Of a DNA stretch of 64,000 bases, positions 26,266-36,326 are shown piece after piece. Source of the stretch: Arthrobacter sp. UKPF54-2 (GTDB lineage Bacteria; Actinomycetota; Actinomycetes; Actinomycetales; Micrococcaceae). The DNA is taken from the NCBI RefSeq assembly GCF_007858535.1, contig NZ_CP040174.1:2232001-2296000 (forward strand), read 5' to 3'. Position 1 is the first letter of the stretch. Each line of letters opens with the position of its first letter. The notes beneath the pieces are model-generated. The model saw nothing but the letters and a program-made list of their open reading frames with translations. It did not search any database and was not told where the DNA came from. A program made the position numbers and the translations under genes.

Positions 26266-28464
26266 GTGAACACAGATATCTTCCAGTCCAGCGCCTTCCC
26301 GGCCGGACAGCCCGACGCCGGGGTACCAGCCCCTGAACCGGCGGCGCCGGACAACCGCTCCCTCGAGGAACGGATCCTGGGCGGCCTCGACGCCGAACAG
26401 CGCGAGGTCGCCAGCACCCTGAACGGGCCCATGTGCGTGCTCGCGGGCGCCGGCACCGGAAAGACCCGCGCCATCACGCACCGCATCGCCTACGGGGTGC
26501 ACTCCGGCGTGTACAGCCCGCAGCGGCTGCTGGCCGTCACCTTCACCGCACGGGCCGCCGCGGAGATGCGCAGCCGGCTCCGCGACCTGGGCGTCGGCAG
26601 CGTGCAGGCGCGCACCTTCCACGCCGCGGCGCTGCGCCAGTTGCAGTTCTTCTGGCCCCAGGCCGTCGGCGGCGCGCTGCCGAACCTGCTCGACCACAAA
26701 GCCCAGATGATCGCCGAGGCCGCCCGCCGGCTGCGGCTCAGCACCGACCGCGCCTCCATCCGGGACCTCGCCTCGGAAATCGAGTGGGCCAAGGTGTCCA
26801 TGCTCACCCCGGCCAACTACCTGGAAAAGGCCCAGGGCCGCGGCACCCCCGGCGGGTTCGACCTGACCGCCGTCGCCCGGGTGTTCCAGTCCTACGAGGA
26901 CGTCAAAACGGACCGGAACGTCATCGACTTCGAGGACGTACTGCTGATCACCGTCGGCATCCTGCAGGAGGACCCCAAGGTCGCCGCCACCGTCCGGGAG
27001 CAGTACCGGCACTTCGTGGTGGACGAATACCAGGACGTGTCGCCGCTGCAGCAGCGGCTCCTGGAGCTGTGGCTGGGCGGCCGGGACGATCTTTGTGTGG
27101 TCGGCGACGCCAGCCAGACCATTTACTCCTTCACTGGCGCCTCGCCCAAGCACCTGCTCGGCTTCAAGGGCCAGTACCCGGACGCCACGGTGGTCAAGCT
27201 GATCCGCGATTACCGGTCCACCCCGCAGGTGGTGAAGCTGGCCAACGAGCTGCTGGCCGGACGGCGCAGCGGCGGACCCGTGGCGGACGCCGCCTGGGCC
27301 GCGCCGCTGCAGCTTGTGGCGCAGCGGCCCGCCGGCCCGGTGCCGCAGTTCACCGAATGTTCCGACGACGAGGCCGAGGCCGCCACGGTGGCCGTGAAGA
27401 TCCGGGCGCTGCTCGACGCGGGGACGCCTGCGAGCCAGATCGCGGTGCTGTTCCGCACCAATGGCCAGTCGGAGGCCTATGAGCAGGCGCTCGCCTCGGC
27501 CGGTATCGGCTACCAGCTCCGCGGCGGCGAGCGGTTCTTCGCCCGGAAGGAAGTCCGGGACGCGATCCTGCAGCTGAGGGCCGCCACCCGCGCCGTTGCC
27601 GAAACCGCGGCGCCGGAGCCGCTCGGTCAGCTGGTCCGCGACATCGTGTCCTCTCTCGGCTACACGGATTCGGCCCCGCACAGCGGCGGCGCCCTCCGGG
27701 AACGCTGGGAATCCCTTGCCGCCCTAGTGGCGCTCGCCGACGAACTGGTGATCAGCAGGGGAGCGGAGTTCAGCCTCGCGGACTTCGTGAACGAACTGCA
27801 GGAACGCTCGCTGGCGCAACACGCCCCGACCGTGCAGGGCGTGACCCTGGCGTCGCTGCACGCAGCCAAAGGCCTGGAATGGGAGGCCGTGTTCCTCGTC
27901 GGCCTCAGCGAGGGCCTGATGCCGATCTCCTTCGCGGACACCCCCGAGGCGGTGGATGAGGAACGGCGACTGCTCTACGTCGGCATCACCCGCGCCAAAG
28001 AGCACCTCTACCTGTCCTGGTCCACCGCCAGGACGCCCGGCGGCCGGGCGAACCGCAAACCCTCGCGCTTCCTGGACGGGCTGCGGCCCGACTCGGTGGC
28101 CAGCTCCTCGGTCCGCGGCAAGGGGGCCGTGCCGCGGCGCAAGGCGGCCGCGCCGGCGTCGTGCCGCGTCTGCGGCAGCATGCTTTCCTCCGGCGCCGAA
28201 CGGAAAGTGGGCCGGTGCAGCCAGTGCCCGCCGAGCTACGAGGAGCAGACCTTCGATGCGCTGCGTCAGTGGCGGAAGACGGTGGCCCTGGAGGCCGACG
28301 TCCCCGCGTTTGTGGTCTTCACCGACGCGACCCTGACCGCGATTGCCGAGGCGCGGCCCGAATCCCTGGAACAGCTCGCCACGCTGCCCGGGGTTGGTGC
28401 CTCGAAGCTGGAAAAATACGGCGAAACCGTGCTGGCGGTCCTGGCTGAAAGCTCTGCGCACTGA
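26266..28464 (+). CDS. uvrD2: UvrD2-type ATP-dependent DNA helicase with HRDC domain
   Basis: SF1 3'-5' helicase, 732 residues from GTG 26266. Walker A GAGTGKT is at residues 61-67, motif II is VVDEYQDVSPLQQ, motif III VGDASQTIYSFTGA, and motif VI RRLLYVGITRAKEHLYLSW. A tetracysteine segment follows (CRVCGSM...GRCSQC), then a C-terminal HRDC domain (ALRQWRKTVALEADVPAFVV). This tetracysteine-plus-HRDC architecture is diagnostic of actinobacterial UvrD2. The stop overlaps the next ATG (TGATG). Confidence 0.94.
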   Translation: MNTDIFQSSAFPAGQPDAGVPAPEPAAPDNRSLEERILGGLDAEQREVASTLNGPMCVLAGAGTGKTRAITHRIAYGVHSGVYSPQRLLAVTFTARAAAEMRSRLRDLGVGSVQARTFHAAALRQLQFFWPQAVGGALPNLLDHKAQMIAEAARRLRLSTDRASIRDLASEIEWAKVSMLTPANYLEKAQGRGTPGGFDLTAVARVFQSYEDVKTDRNVIDFEDVLLITVGILQEDPKVAATVREQYRHFVVDEYQDVSPLQQRLLELWLGGRDDLCVVGDASQTIYSFTGASPKHLLGFKGQYPDATVVKLIRDYRSTPQVVKLANELLAGRRSGGPVADAAWAAPLQLVAQRPAGPVPQFTECSDDEAEAATVAVKIRALLDAGTPASQIAVLFRTNGQSEAYEQALASAGIGYQLRGGERFFARKEVRDAILQLRAATRAVAETAAPEPLGQLVRDIVSSLGYTDSAPHSGGALRERWESLAALVALADELVISRGAEFSLADFVNELQERSLAQHAPTVQGVTLASLHAAKGLEWEAVFLVGLSEGLMPISFADTPEAVDEERRLLYVGITRAKEHLYLSWSTARTPGGRANRKPSRFLDGLRPDSVASSSVRGKGAVPRRKAAAPASCRVCGSMLSSGAERKVGRCSQCPPSYEEQTFDALRQWRKTVALEADVPAFVVFTDATLTAIAEARPESLEQLATLPGVGASKLEKYGETVLAVLAESSAH

Positions 28465-29111
28465 TGGCCGGCGCCGGGAACCGCAGCAGCACCTCGCTGA
28501 CCACCGCCGAGGGCGCACCCGTGGAGGTGCGCCGCTCGGCGCGCCGGCGCCGCACCGTGGCCGCGTTCTGGGAAAACGGCACGGCCGTCGTCGCCATCCC
28601 CGCCCACTTCAGCGGCGCCCAGGAGCGCGAATGGGTGCAGCGGATGCTGGAGAAGCTCCGGGCGCAGGGGACCCGGGGCCGCAAGGCCGCCGGCACGCGC
28701 CGCGCCGGCAGCGACGCGGAGCTGGCGGCGCACGCGTCCGTGCTCTCGGCCAAGTATCTCGGCGGCCGGGCCGTCCCGACCTCGGTCCGCTGGGTGACAA
28801 ACCAGAACTCGCGCTGGGGCTCGGCGACGCCGTCGGAGGGCACCATCAGGCTCTCCCACAAGCTGCAGCCAATGCCGCAGTGGGTCATTGACTACGTGCT
28901 GCTGCACGAACTCGCGCACCTGCTGGTGGCGGCCCACAATGCGGCGTTCTGGCGGCTGCTCGCGGCCTATCCCGAAACCGAACGCGCCAAGGCCTTCCTT
29001 GAGGGTGTTTCCTTTGCCACCGCACGCGGCCTTCCGGCCGGGGTAGACGACGTCGGGAACCCAGCTAACGACGTCGACGCCGCCGGCGAGCTTGAGGACG
29101 CCGCCCGCTAA
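28464..29111 (+). CDS. YgjP/WSS1-type (DUF45) zinc metallopeptidase
   Basis: 215 residues. The DUF45 core is clear: WGSATPSEGTIRLSHKLQ, then VIDYVLLHELAHLLVAAHNAAFW in sequence, giving the zinc motif HELAH at residues 148-152 and the third ligand His158. Related SprT/WSS1-like peptidases act on protein-DNA adducts; whether this one does is unknown, but coupling to the UvrD2 stop (TGATG) makes a DNA-repair role plausible. Converges with the DUF2342 gene, 5 bp between stops. Confidence 0.85.
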   Translation: MAGAGNRSSTSLTTAEGAPVEVRRSARRRRTVAAFWENGTAVVAIPAHFSGAQEREWVQRMLEKLRAQGTRGRKAAGTRRAGSDAELAAHASVLSAKYLGGRAVPTSVRWVTNQNSRWGSATPSEGTIRLSHKLQPMPQWVIDYVLLHELAHLLVAAHNAAFWRLLAAYPETERAKAFLEGVSFATARGLPAGVDDVGNPANDVDAAGELEDAAR

Positions 29112-29116
29112 GGCGG

Positions 29117-30556
29117 TCAGGCCTTCGGACTGCCGCCCTCGTCGTCGGCGTCGGGCTTGCCGTCGGCGGCACCGGGTTCGCTGCCGTCTTCGTCCGCAGC
29201 CGGCGGGGCCGTGTCGAACCCGCCGCTCAGCAGCTTCTGCAGGGCGTCGTCAACTTCGGTGTCGCTCGCCTCGGCCAGCTTGCGGCGTTCGCTGAAGCCC
29301 TTCGGGTCATCCAGGTCCTCTGCGGTGGGCAGCAGGTCGGGGTGCTGCCAGATGGCGTCCCGGCCTTCCACACCGCGTTCTTCCTTGAGCTGGGCCCACA
29401 GGGTGGCGGCCTCGCGCAGCCGGCGGGGCCGCAGCTCAAGGCCGACGAGGGACGAAAACGCGTGCTCGGCCGGGCCGCCGGTGGCGCGCCGGCGCCGGAC
29501 GGTTTCGCGTAGCGCCGCGGCGGAGGGCAGCAGCTTCTCGGTGGCGGCGGCCGTGAGCTCGTCGACCCACCCCTCCACGAGGGCAAGGGCCGTTTCCAGC
29601 TTCTCCAGCGCCTGGTCCTGCGCGGGGGTACGCTGCGGCATAAAGACGCCCTGCGACAAGGCCTCCTGGATGCCCTCGGGGTTGCTCGGATCCAGCTCGC
29701 GGGCCAGCTCCTCGATCTTCGAAGTGTCGATGTGGATGCCGCGGGCGTAGGCCTCGATCGCGCCGAGCAGGTGCCCGCGCAGCCACGGCACCTGGACGAA
29801 GAGCCGGGCGTGGGCGGCTTCGCGGACCGCCAGGAAGAGGCGGATGTCATTCTCCGGCAGGCTCAGGCCCTCGCCGAACTTCGCCACGTTGGCCGGCAGC
29901 AGCGCCATTTCCAGGTCGGCCAGCGGCACACCGATGTCGGTGGAGCTGACCACCTCGGCCGAGAGGGCGCCGATCGCCTGGCCCAGCTGCATACCGAAGA
30001 TCGCCCCGCCCATGTTCTGCAGCATCGAGGACGCGCCGCCCATCATGGACTTCATTTCCTCGGGCATCTGCTCGGTCATCGCCGACGACAGGGCGTTGGC
30101 GATGCTGTTGGCGACCGGCTCGGTCAGCCGTTTCCAGGTGCCGAGGGTTTCCTCCACCCATTCGGCGCGGGACCAGGCCCGGCCGATCAGCCCGGTGGCG
30201 GGAAGCTCGGTGACCTGGTCCAGCCAGAGCTCGGCGAGCCGGAGGGCCTCGTCGACCTCACGGGACTGGGCGGCGGTGACGGACGGGTCGGAGCCGCTGG
30301 CGGCCACCCGGCGGGCGTTCTCGTGGGCCAGCTGCCAGTTCACGGGCCCGTCCGAGGAGGCGCTCATCATGGCCTGGACCTGGGAGAACATCTGGGCAAG
30401 CAGGTTCGGGTCGTCGGGCAGCCCTGCGGCCTTGGCGAGCTCCGCCGGATCGATGTCCCCCATGCCCTTGCCGCCCATCAGGTTCTGCAGCATTTCTGCC
30501 AGCGGATCCTTGGGTTCGTCGTCCCCGTTGGACGGATTGAGTGGGTTAGAGGTCAT
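29117..30556 (-). CDS. DUF2342 zincin-like metallopeptidase
   Basis: 479 residues of the DUF2342 (zinc-dependent metalloprotease-like) family. Supporting segments are the N-terminal DPLAEMLQNLMGGKG, RAWSRAEWVEETL, the helix VREAAHARLFVQVPWLRGHL whose EAAHARLF forms the degenerate zincin motif, and the C-terminal AEHAFSSLVGLELRPRRLREA. The tail is acidic and Gly/Asp-rich. Function is not established; the family neighbours PDZ-Lon and UPF0182 genes in many actinobacteria, as here. Transcribed divergently from the PDZ-Lon gene across 235 bp that hold no recognisable gene. Confidence 0.85.
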   Translation of the reverse strand: MTSNPLNPSNGDDEPKDPLAEMLQNLMGGKGMGDIDPAELAKAAGLPDDPNLLAQMFSQVQAMMSASSDGPVNWQLAHENARRVAASGSDPSVTAAQSREVDEALRLAELWLDQVTELPATGLIGRAWSRAEWVEETLGTWKRLTEPVANSIANALSSAMTEQMPEEMKSMMGGASSMLQNMGGAIFGMQLGQAIGALSAEVVSSTDIGVPLADLEMALLPANVAKFGEGLSLPENDIRLFLAVREAAHARLFVQVPWLRGHLLGAIEAYARGIHIDTSKIEELARELDPSNPEGIQEALSQGVFMPQRTPAQDQALEKLETALALVEGWVDELTAAATEKLLPSAAALRETVRRRRATGGPAEHAFSSLVGLELRPRRLREAATLWAQLKEERGVEGRDAIWQHPDLLPTAEDLDDPKGFSERRKLAEASDTEVDDALQKLLSGGFDTAPPAADEDGSEPGAADGKPDADDEGGSPKA

Positions 30557-30791
30557 GATCCCGCCGATCGTCGGTGTGACTGGTGCTCAAGTTCACGCTA
30601 CCCCTCCGCGTGAGCGGCTGTCTCCCGAAACCCGGCCCCGTTCGCTGTCGGCAAAGAGCCCCGGGCGCCCCCGAGCGCGTAGTGTTAGAGGCTGGAATAT
30701 TTGCAGGCTGCCGAGCCGGTTTCGGCCGCAGCCGCAGCGCCAGATTCCGGCCCCGGAAGGGGCCCAGGCGCCGGCACGGAGAGGTCCTTCA

Positions 30792-31952
30792 TTGACGTTT
30801 ACCCAGGGCGGGCGGCCACCCGGCGAACCCGCGCCCCTCGACGGCGAACCCGCGCCCCGCGGCCGCGGCATTAAGGCCGGGCAAGCCGGCAAGGCCGGGG
30901 GAGGGGACCACCGCTCCTCCACCATGCTCGTCTCCGGCCTGCTGGCGCTGGGACTCGGCCTGGCAGCGATGACGCTTCCCGTGCCCTACGCGATCGAATC
31001 TCCCGGCCCGACGTTTAACACCCTCGGCACGGACAACGGCAAACCCGTCATCGCCGTCTCCGGGCACGAGACGTTCCCGGCCAAGGGCAGCCTGGACCTC
31101 ACCACCGTGTACGTCGACGGCGGCCCCAACGGGCCGGTGACCGTGTTCGAGGCCCTCAATGCCTGGCTCAGTCCCTCCAAGGCGGTGTACCCGGAAGAGC
31201 TGATCTTCCCCAGCGGCGTCACCAAGGAACAGTCGCAGCAGGAAAGCGCCGTCGCCATGACGACATCGCAGGAGAACGCCGTCGCCGCGGCCCTAAAGGA
31301 CCTCGGCATCGCGTTCGAGCAGAAGCTGCAGGTGGCCGGTGTTCCGGACGGCTCGGCGTCCAAGGGCAAAATCCTGGAAGGCGACGTCCTGGTCTCGATC
31401 AACGGCAAACCGATCACGGCCCTGAGCGTTGTCCAGGGCGAACTCGCCGCCGGAAACGGCAAGCCGGTCACGGTCGTCGTCGACCGCAACGGCAGCCAGC
31501 AGCCGCTGACGGTCACGCCGAGCAAGTCCCAGTCCGGGCGCTACCTGCTCGGCATCGCGCTGCAGTACAAGTTCAAGTTCCCGTTCGACGTCAAGATTTC
31601 CCTCGACAAGGTCGGCGGCCCCAGCGCCGGCATGATGTTCGCGCTCGGCATCGTGGACACCGTGACGCCCGGTGACCTGACCGGCGGCAAGCACATCGCC
31701 GGCACCGGCACCATCACCCCCGACGGCGCCGTGGGGGCCATCGGCGGGATCGGGCAGAAGATGGTCGGGGCCAGGGCCGGCGGGGCCACTATGTTCCTCG
31801 CCCCGGCGGCCAACTGCGACGACGTCGTGGGCCACATTCCGGCGGGCCTGCAGGTCGTCAAGGTGGAGAACTTGGCCGAGGCGCGGCGCGCCGTGGAACT
31901 GTCCGCGTCCGACGCCGACACATCCGGACTCCCCACCTGCACCAGCAACTAG
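30792..31952 (+). CDS. Membrane-anchored PDZ-Lon (YlbL-like, S16) protease
   Basis: 386 residues from TTG 30792, which is preceded by GGAGAGG at good distance; the frame is open upstream without homology. A basic, Pro/Gly-rich cytoplasmic tail is followed by one membrane segment (TMLVSGLLALGLGLAAM, residues 44-60), a PDZ-like domain (KILEGDVLVSINGKPI) and a C-terminal S16 Lon-type domain with the serine in GGPSAGMMFALG and the lysine in GQKMVGAR. Together these give the Ser-Lys dyad. Likely faces outward and acts in envelope protein quality control; target unknown. Confidence 0.88.
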   Translation: MTFTQGGRPPGEPAPLDGEPAPRGRGIKAGQAGKAGGGDHRSSTMLVSGLLALGLGLAAMTLPVPYAIESPGPTFNTLGTDNGKPVIAVSGHETFPAKGSLDLTTVYVDGGPNGPVTVFEALNAWLSPSKAVYPEELIFPSGVTKEQSQQESAVAMTTSQENAVAAALKDLGIAFEQKLQVAGVPDGSASKGKILEGDVLVSINGKPITALSVVQGELAAGNGKPVTVVVDRNGSQQPLTVTPSKSQSGRYLLGIALQYKFKFPFDVKISLDKVGGPSAGMMFALGIVDTVTPGDLTGGKHIAGTGTITPDGAVGAIGGIGQKMVGARAGGATMFLAPAANCDDVVGHIPAGLQVVKVENLAEARRAVELSASDADTSGLPTCTSN

Positions 31953-32036
31953 ACTGACCCCGGAACTAAGCTCCACCGCCACTCGTGGCACTAATAACTC
32001 AATCCAGCACTGACGACCAGCTATGAGGTACCGAGT

Positions 32037-35000
32037 TTGTCCCGTCCCAGCACCGTCCCGCCCGGCAGACCGCAGCAACGGCGAGGCGCCCTGACGCCCA
32101 CCCTGATCGTTGTCGCCCTCATCGTGGTCGGCTTCATCTTCTTCGCCAATGTCTGGACGGACGTCCTCTGGTACCAGCAGCTGGGCTTCTTCGAAGTCTT
32201 TATGACCGAGAACCTCGCGCGGATCGCCATCTTCCTGGCCGGCTTCGCCGTCATGTTTGCTGCGATGTTCCTGGCGATCCGGATCGCCTACACGGCCCGC
32301 CCGGTCTACGCGCCGGACTCGGACGTCCGGGACAACCTGAACCGCTACCAGGCCCAGCTTGAGCCGATCCGCCGCGTGGTCATGATCGGCCTGCCGGTGC
32401 TGTTCGGCCTCTTCGCCGGCAGCGCGGCAGCCAGCCAGTGGCAGAAGGTGCTGCTCTTCCTGAACCAGGAGCCATTCGGCCAGAACGACCCGCAGTTCAA
32501 CCTGGACATCAGCTTCTACCTCATGACGCTGCCGTTCCTGGGCTTCATCACCGGTTTCCTGATCAGCGTCGCCGTCGTCGCCGGAATCGCCGGCATCCTC
32601 ACGCACTATCTCTACGGCAGCATCCGGCTGATGGAGCGCGGCGTGTTCACCAGCCGCGCCGCCCAGATCCACCTGGCGGTCACCGGCGCCTCGTTCCTGG
32701 TGCTGCTCGGCGCCAACTTCTGGCTGGACCGCTACTCGGCGGTGCTTAACAACGGCGGCCGCTGGGCCGGTGCGCTCTACACGGACGTAAACGCCGTCAT
32801 CCCCACCAAGGCGATCCTCGCCGTCGCCGCCGGGCTCGTGGCGGTGCTCTTCATCGTCGCCGCCGTGATCGGCAAGTGGCGGCTGCCGGTGATCGGCACC
32901 GCCATGCTGGTCATCACCTCGATCCTGGCCGGCGGCGTCTACCCGTGGGTGATCCAGCAGTTCCAGGTCCGCCCCTCGGAGCAGACCCTGGAGAAGAAGT
33001 ACATCGAGCGCAACATCGCCATGACCCGCGCCGCGTACGGCCTGGATAAAATCCAGGAGAAGCGCTACGAGGCCACCACCAACGCCACCACCGGCGCCCT
33101 GGCCCCGGATGCGCAGACCACAGCCAACATCCGCCTGCTGGACCCGAACCTGATCTCCGACGCGTTCTCCCAGCTGGAGCAGTACCGGCCGTACTACCAG
33201 TTCCCGAGCACGCTGAACGTGGACCGCTACGAGGTCAACGGCAAAATCCAGGACACCGTGATCGCGGTGCGTGAGCTGAACCCGGGCGGCCTCGCCACGA
33301 ACCAGCAGTCATGGCTGAACCGGCACGTGGTCTACACACACGGCTACGGGGTGGTCGCGGCCAAGGGCAACAAGTTCACGGCGGACGGCAAGCCCGAGTT
33401 TCTGCAGTCCGGCATCCCGTCCAATGGCGTGCTGGGGACCGACACGAGCTACCAGCCGCGGATCTACTTCGGCGAAAACTCGCCGGACTACTCGATCGTC
33501 GGCGCCCCCGACGGCGCGGCGCACCGCGAGCAGGACCGCCCGGCGGCCAAGGAAGGCGACGCCGGAACGCAGTACACCTTCACCGGCAACGGCGGCCCGA
33601 ACGTGGGCAGCTTCTTCAACAAGATCCTCTACGCGATCAAATTCCAGTCCTCGGACCTGCTGCTCTCCGACGGCGTCAACGCCGAATCGCAGATCCTCTA
33701 CGACCGGAACCCGAAGGAGCGCGTCGAGAAGGTCGCGCCCTACCTGACCGTGGACGGCAACGCTTACCCCGCCGTCGTCGACGGCCGGGTGAAGTGGATC
33801 GTGGACGGCTACACCACGAGTCCGTACTTCCCGTATTCGCAGCAGGAACAGCTCTCCGACGCGACGCGGGATTCGCAGACCTCGGCGGGCCGCACCACCG
33901 CCCTGCCGAGCAACTCGGTCAACTACATCCGCAACTCGGTCAAGGCGACCGTGGACGCCTACGACGGGTCTGTCACGCTCTACGCCTGGGATGACCAGGA
34001 TCCGGTCCTGAAGGCGTGGCAGAACGTTTTCCCGACCTCGCTGAAGCCCTACACCGAGATGTCCGGGGCCCTGATGAGCCACGTTCGTTACCCCGAGGAC
34101 TTGTTCAAGGTCCAGCGTGAACTCCTCGGCCGTTACCACGTGACCAACCCGGATAACTTCTTCACCAACAACGACGCCTGGAGCGTTCCGAACGATCCGA
34201 CCGTCAAGGAAGAAGGGGTCAAGCAGCCGCCGTTCTACATGTCGCTGCAGATGCCGGACCAGGAGAAGCCCGCGTTCCAGCTCACCTCCTCCTTCATCCC
34301 GCAGGTGGTCAACGGCAACGCCCGCAACGTGCTCTACGGCTTCCTGGCCGCGGACTCCGATGCCGGCAACCAGAAGGGCGTGAAGGCGGAAAGCTACGGG
34401 CAGCTGCGGCTGCTGCAAATCCCGCCGGAGGCCAACGTTCCCGGGCCCGGCCAGGCGCAGAACAAGTTCAACTCCGATCCCACCGTGTCCCAGGCCCTCA
34501 ACCTGCTGCGGCAGGGTGCCTCGGCGGTGCTCAACGGCAACCTGCTGACGCTGCCGGTCGGCGGCGGCCTGCTCTACGTCCAGCCGGTCTACCTGAAGTC
34601 CACCGGTGAAACGTCCTACCCGACGCTGCAGCGTGTCCTGGTCGCCTTTGGTGACAAGATCGGCTTCGCGCCGACCCTGGATGAGGCGTTGAACCAGCTG
34701 TTCGGCGGCAGTTCCGGCGCCACGGCCGGCGACGCGGCCAACAACGGCCAGACGCCTCCCACCCCGGCGCCGGGGACCACCCCGCCTGCCACCGGCGGCA
34801 CCGACGCCAAGGCGGAGCTGAAGGCGGCCCTGGACGAGGCCAACGGCGCGATCAAGGCCGGCCAGGAAGCGCTGGCCAAGGGCGACTTCGCGGCCTACGG
34901 CGAGCAGCAGAAGAAGCTCTCCGCAGCGCTGCAGCGGGCCATCGACGCGGAAGCCAAGATCGCCACGACGACGCCGGCGCCCACCCCGTCGGCCACGCCG

Positions 35001-35057
35001 TCACCGAGCGGCAGCGCGTCGCCGTCGGCCACGCCGTCGCCGTCACCGAGCAAGTAG
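32037..35057 (+). CDS. UPF0182 family large membrane protein
   Basis: 1006 residues from TTG 32037 with GAGG eight bases upstream. About seven transmembrane segments occupy the first ~310 residues (for example [20 protein letters not shown]), followed by a large extracellular region containing the conserved [14 protein letters not shown] block and a C-terminal Pro/Ser/Thr/Ala-rich tail ([20 protein letters not shown]). This matches UPF0182 (Rv3193c-type) proteins in length and layout. Function is unknown. A terminator hairpin follows. Confidence 0.92.
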   Translation: MSRPSTVPPGRPQQRRGALTPTLIVVALIVVGFIFFANVWTDVLWYQQLGFFEVFMTENLARIAIFLAGFAVMFAAMFLAIRIAYTARPVYAPDSDVRDNLNRYQAQLEPIRRVVMIGLPVLFGLFAGSAAASQWQKVLLFLNQEPFGQNDPQFNLDISFYLMTLPFLGFITGFLISVAVVAGIAGILTHYLYGSIRLMERGVFTSRAAQIHLAVTGASFLVLLGANFWLDRYSAVLNNGGRWAGALYTDVNAVIPTKAILAVAAGLVAVLFIVAAVIGKWRLPVIGTAMLVITSILAGGVYPWVIQQFQVRPSEQTLEKKYIERNIAMTRAAYGLDKIQEKRYEATTNATTGALAPDAQTTANIRLLDPNLISDAFSQLEQYRPYYQFPSTLNVDRYEVNGKIQDTVIAVRELNPGGLATNQQSWLNRHVVYTHGYGVVAAKGNKFTADGKPEFLQSGIPSNGVLGTDTSYQPRIYFGENSPDYSIVGAPDGAAHREQDRPAAKEGDAGTQYTFTGNGGPNVGSFFNKILYAIKFQSSDLLLSDGVNAESQILYDRNPKERVEKVAPYLTVDGNAYPAVVDGRVKWIVDGYTTSPYFPYSQQEQLSDATRDSQTSAGRTTALPSNSVNYIRNSVKATVDAYDGSVTLYAWDDQDPVLKAWQNVFPTSLKPYTEMSGALMSHVRYPEDLFKVQRELLGRYHVTNPDNFFTNNDAWSVPNDPTVKEEGVKQPPFYMSLQMPDQEKPAFQLTSSFIPQVVNGNARNVLYGFLAADSDAGNQKGVKAESYGQLRLLQIPPEANVPGPGQAQNKFNSDPTVSQALNLLRQGASAVLNGNLLTLPVGGGLLYVQPVYLKSTGETSYPTLQRVLVAFGDKIGFAPTLDEALNQLFGGSSGATAGDAANNGQTPPTPAPGTTPPATGGTDAKAELKAALDEANGAIKAGQEALAKGDFAAYGEQQKKLSAALQRAIDAEAKIATTTPAPTPSATPSPSGSASPSATPSPSPSK

Positions 35058-35087
35058 GGGCGCACGGCACACAGCAGGCACCCAAGG

Positions 35088-35122
35088 CCGGAGTCCCCGT
35101 TCCGCTGGAGCGGGGACTCCGG
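35088..35122 (+). terminator. Terminator after the UPF0182 gene
   Basis: 12-bp perfect stem (CCGGAGTCCCCG at 35088-35099 with 35111-35122) around an 11-base loop that can pair further. It separates the membrane-protein gene from the first tRNA. Confidence 0.65.
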
Positions 35123-35236
35123 GCTTCGCCTTGCCCGGCGTCGCCCGGGCCGGCGGGCTTCGAAGCGGGATGGGATGCACATCACGCCGCCCCGATTTGG
35201 CCTCCCGTTCACCGGCAGGTAAAGTTGTTCTTGCGA

Positions 35237-35310
35237 CGCGGGGTGGAGCAGTTCGGTAGCTCGCTGGGCTCATAACCCAGAGGTCACAGGTTCAAATCCT
35301 GTCCCCGCAA
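35237..35310 (+). tRNA. Initiator tRNA-fMet (CAU), copy 1
   Basis: A complete 74-base cloverleaf: acceptor CGCGGGG/CCCCGCA, D arm GAGC-AGTTCGGTA-GCTC, anticodon arm CTGGG-CTCATAA-CCCAG, T arm ACAGG-TTCAAAT-CCTGT. The first pair is C1:A72 (unpaired) and the anticodon stem ends in three G:C pairs, both hallmarks of an initiator tRNA. The 3' CCA is not encoded (ACTGA follows). Confidence 0.95.
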
Positions 35311-35315
35311 CTGAG

Positions 35316-35358
35316 AAGAAGTCCGGAACACTGCAAAGTGTTCCGGACTTCTTGTTTT
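35316..35358 (+). terminator. Terminator after tRNA-fMet copy 1
   Basis: A perfect 17-bp stem (35316-35332 with 35337-35353), loop GCAA, followed by GTTTTAA. One of the strongest hairpins in the window. Confidence 0.9.
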
Positions 35359-35439
35359 AACCGCCGGCCCTGTCCTCCTCGGCTGAACCAGGGGAGTGGT
35401 CAAGGCGGCCGACAAAGTAGGGTAGTGTTGATCAAGCGA

Positions 35440-35516
35440 CGCGGGGTGGAGCAGTTCGGTAGCTCGCTGGGCTCATAACCCAGAGGTCACAGGTTCAAAT
35501 CCTGTCCCCGCAACCA
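35440..35516 (+). tRNA. Initiator tRNA-fMet (CAU), copy 2, CCA encoded
   Basis: Identical to copy 1 over all 74 mature bases (35440-35513), including C1:A72 and the three G:C anticodon-stem pairs, but here the CCA end is encoded at 35514-35516. Spaced 203 bp from copy 1 (start to start). The flanks differ apart from a shared GCGA just upstream. Confidence 0.95.
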
Positions 35517-35527
35517 AAGCGTCAACA

Positions 35528-35566
35528 AATGAAGGCCCGGATCTGATGATCCGGGCCTTCATTGTT
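35528..35566 (+). terminator. Terminator after tRNA-fMet copy 2
   Basis: Perfect 16-bp stem (35528-35543 with 35548-35563), loop TGAT, followed by GTTG. It also faces the - strand hydrolase remnant and could serve both directions. Confidence 0.85.
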
Positions 35567-35587
35567 GCCGGACGGCCCGCGTGCCGT

Positions 35588-36172
35588 TCAGGAGCGGGAA
35601 GCCGCCGACTGGATGGACTGGGCGAGGTCGCGGGGTCGGCTCCACATGGGCCAATGGCCCGTCGGAAGGTCCACGACGTCGAGGCGCTCAATCTTCGCTA
35701 CCTCGGCAAACATGGGATGGCCTGCGCGCGCCAGCTCCAGCACCTGCGCACTCGGGATGGAACAGCACACCAGGGTGGTCCGGACCCTGCGGCGGGCGTC
35801 GTTCGTGAGCCTGACCGGCTGGCGAAGCACGGGCCCCGGTTCAGGGACGGCCCTGTCCCGAAAGCGCTCCAGGACCTCTGCGCTCAGGCCTTCCAGGCTC
35901 GCCTGCTGCGAGAGGGCATCAAAGGACGGTAGCGGAAGCTCCGCCAACTCCTTCGGCAGCTCTGGTGCGAAGGCGCCTCCCGCCGCCGCCGGGCCTGAGT
36001 CGACCCAGACCACTCGATGGACCAGCTCAGGGTGTTGGTCAAGGACGAGGCTGACGGGGGCGTTCGCCCCACTGTGGGCGACGAGAGTTGCGGGTTGATC
36101 CTCGGAGACCCCGAGTTCAGTGATGAGCTTCAGGATCGGTTGGATGGTGCCGACTGCGCAGCGCAATGCGAT
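35588..36172 (-). pseudogene. 5'-truncated alpha/beta hydrolase
   Basis: The - strand frame from about 36172 to the stop at 35588 encodes the C-terminal two thirds of an alpha/beta hydrolase: LKLITELGVSEDQPATLVAHSGANAPVSLVL has the nucleophile elbow (HSGAN), VHRVVWVDSGP follows, and DLPTGHWPMWSRP carries the catalytic-type histidine near the end. The N-terminal ~50-60 residues (first strands and oxyanion region) are missing; the sequence upstream to 36327 shows no hydrolase homology in any frame, and the frame simply runs into antisense photolyase sequence. I read it as a remnant beside the tRNA genes; a short functional form cannot be excluded. Confidence 0.6.
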
Positions 36173-36326
36173 GGTTAACGGTGGCGCGCATCGAGCGGGC
36201 CACCGTCCCCAGGACGGCTTGCAGCGGCCATAGGATCGACGAGGTCGGAGAACCCCCAGCGAACGCCCGGCCGGTTCACGGCCGGCGTCTGGGAGCCCCT
36301 CGGTCAGCCTCTCCGGTCGCTGCCCC

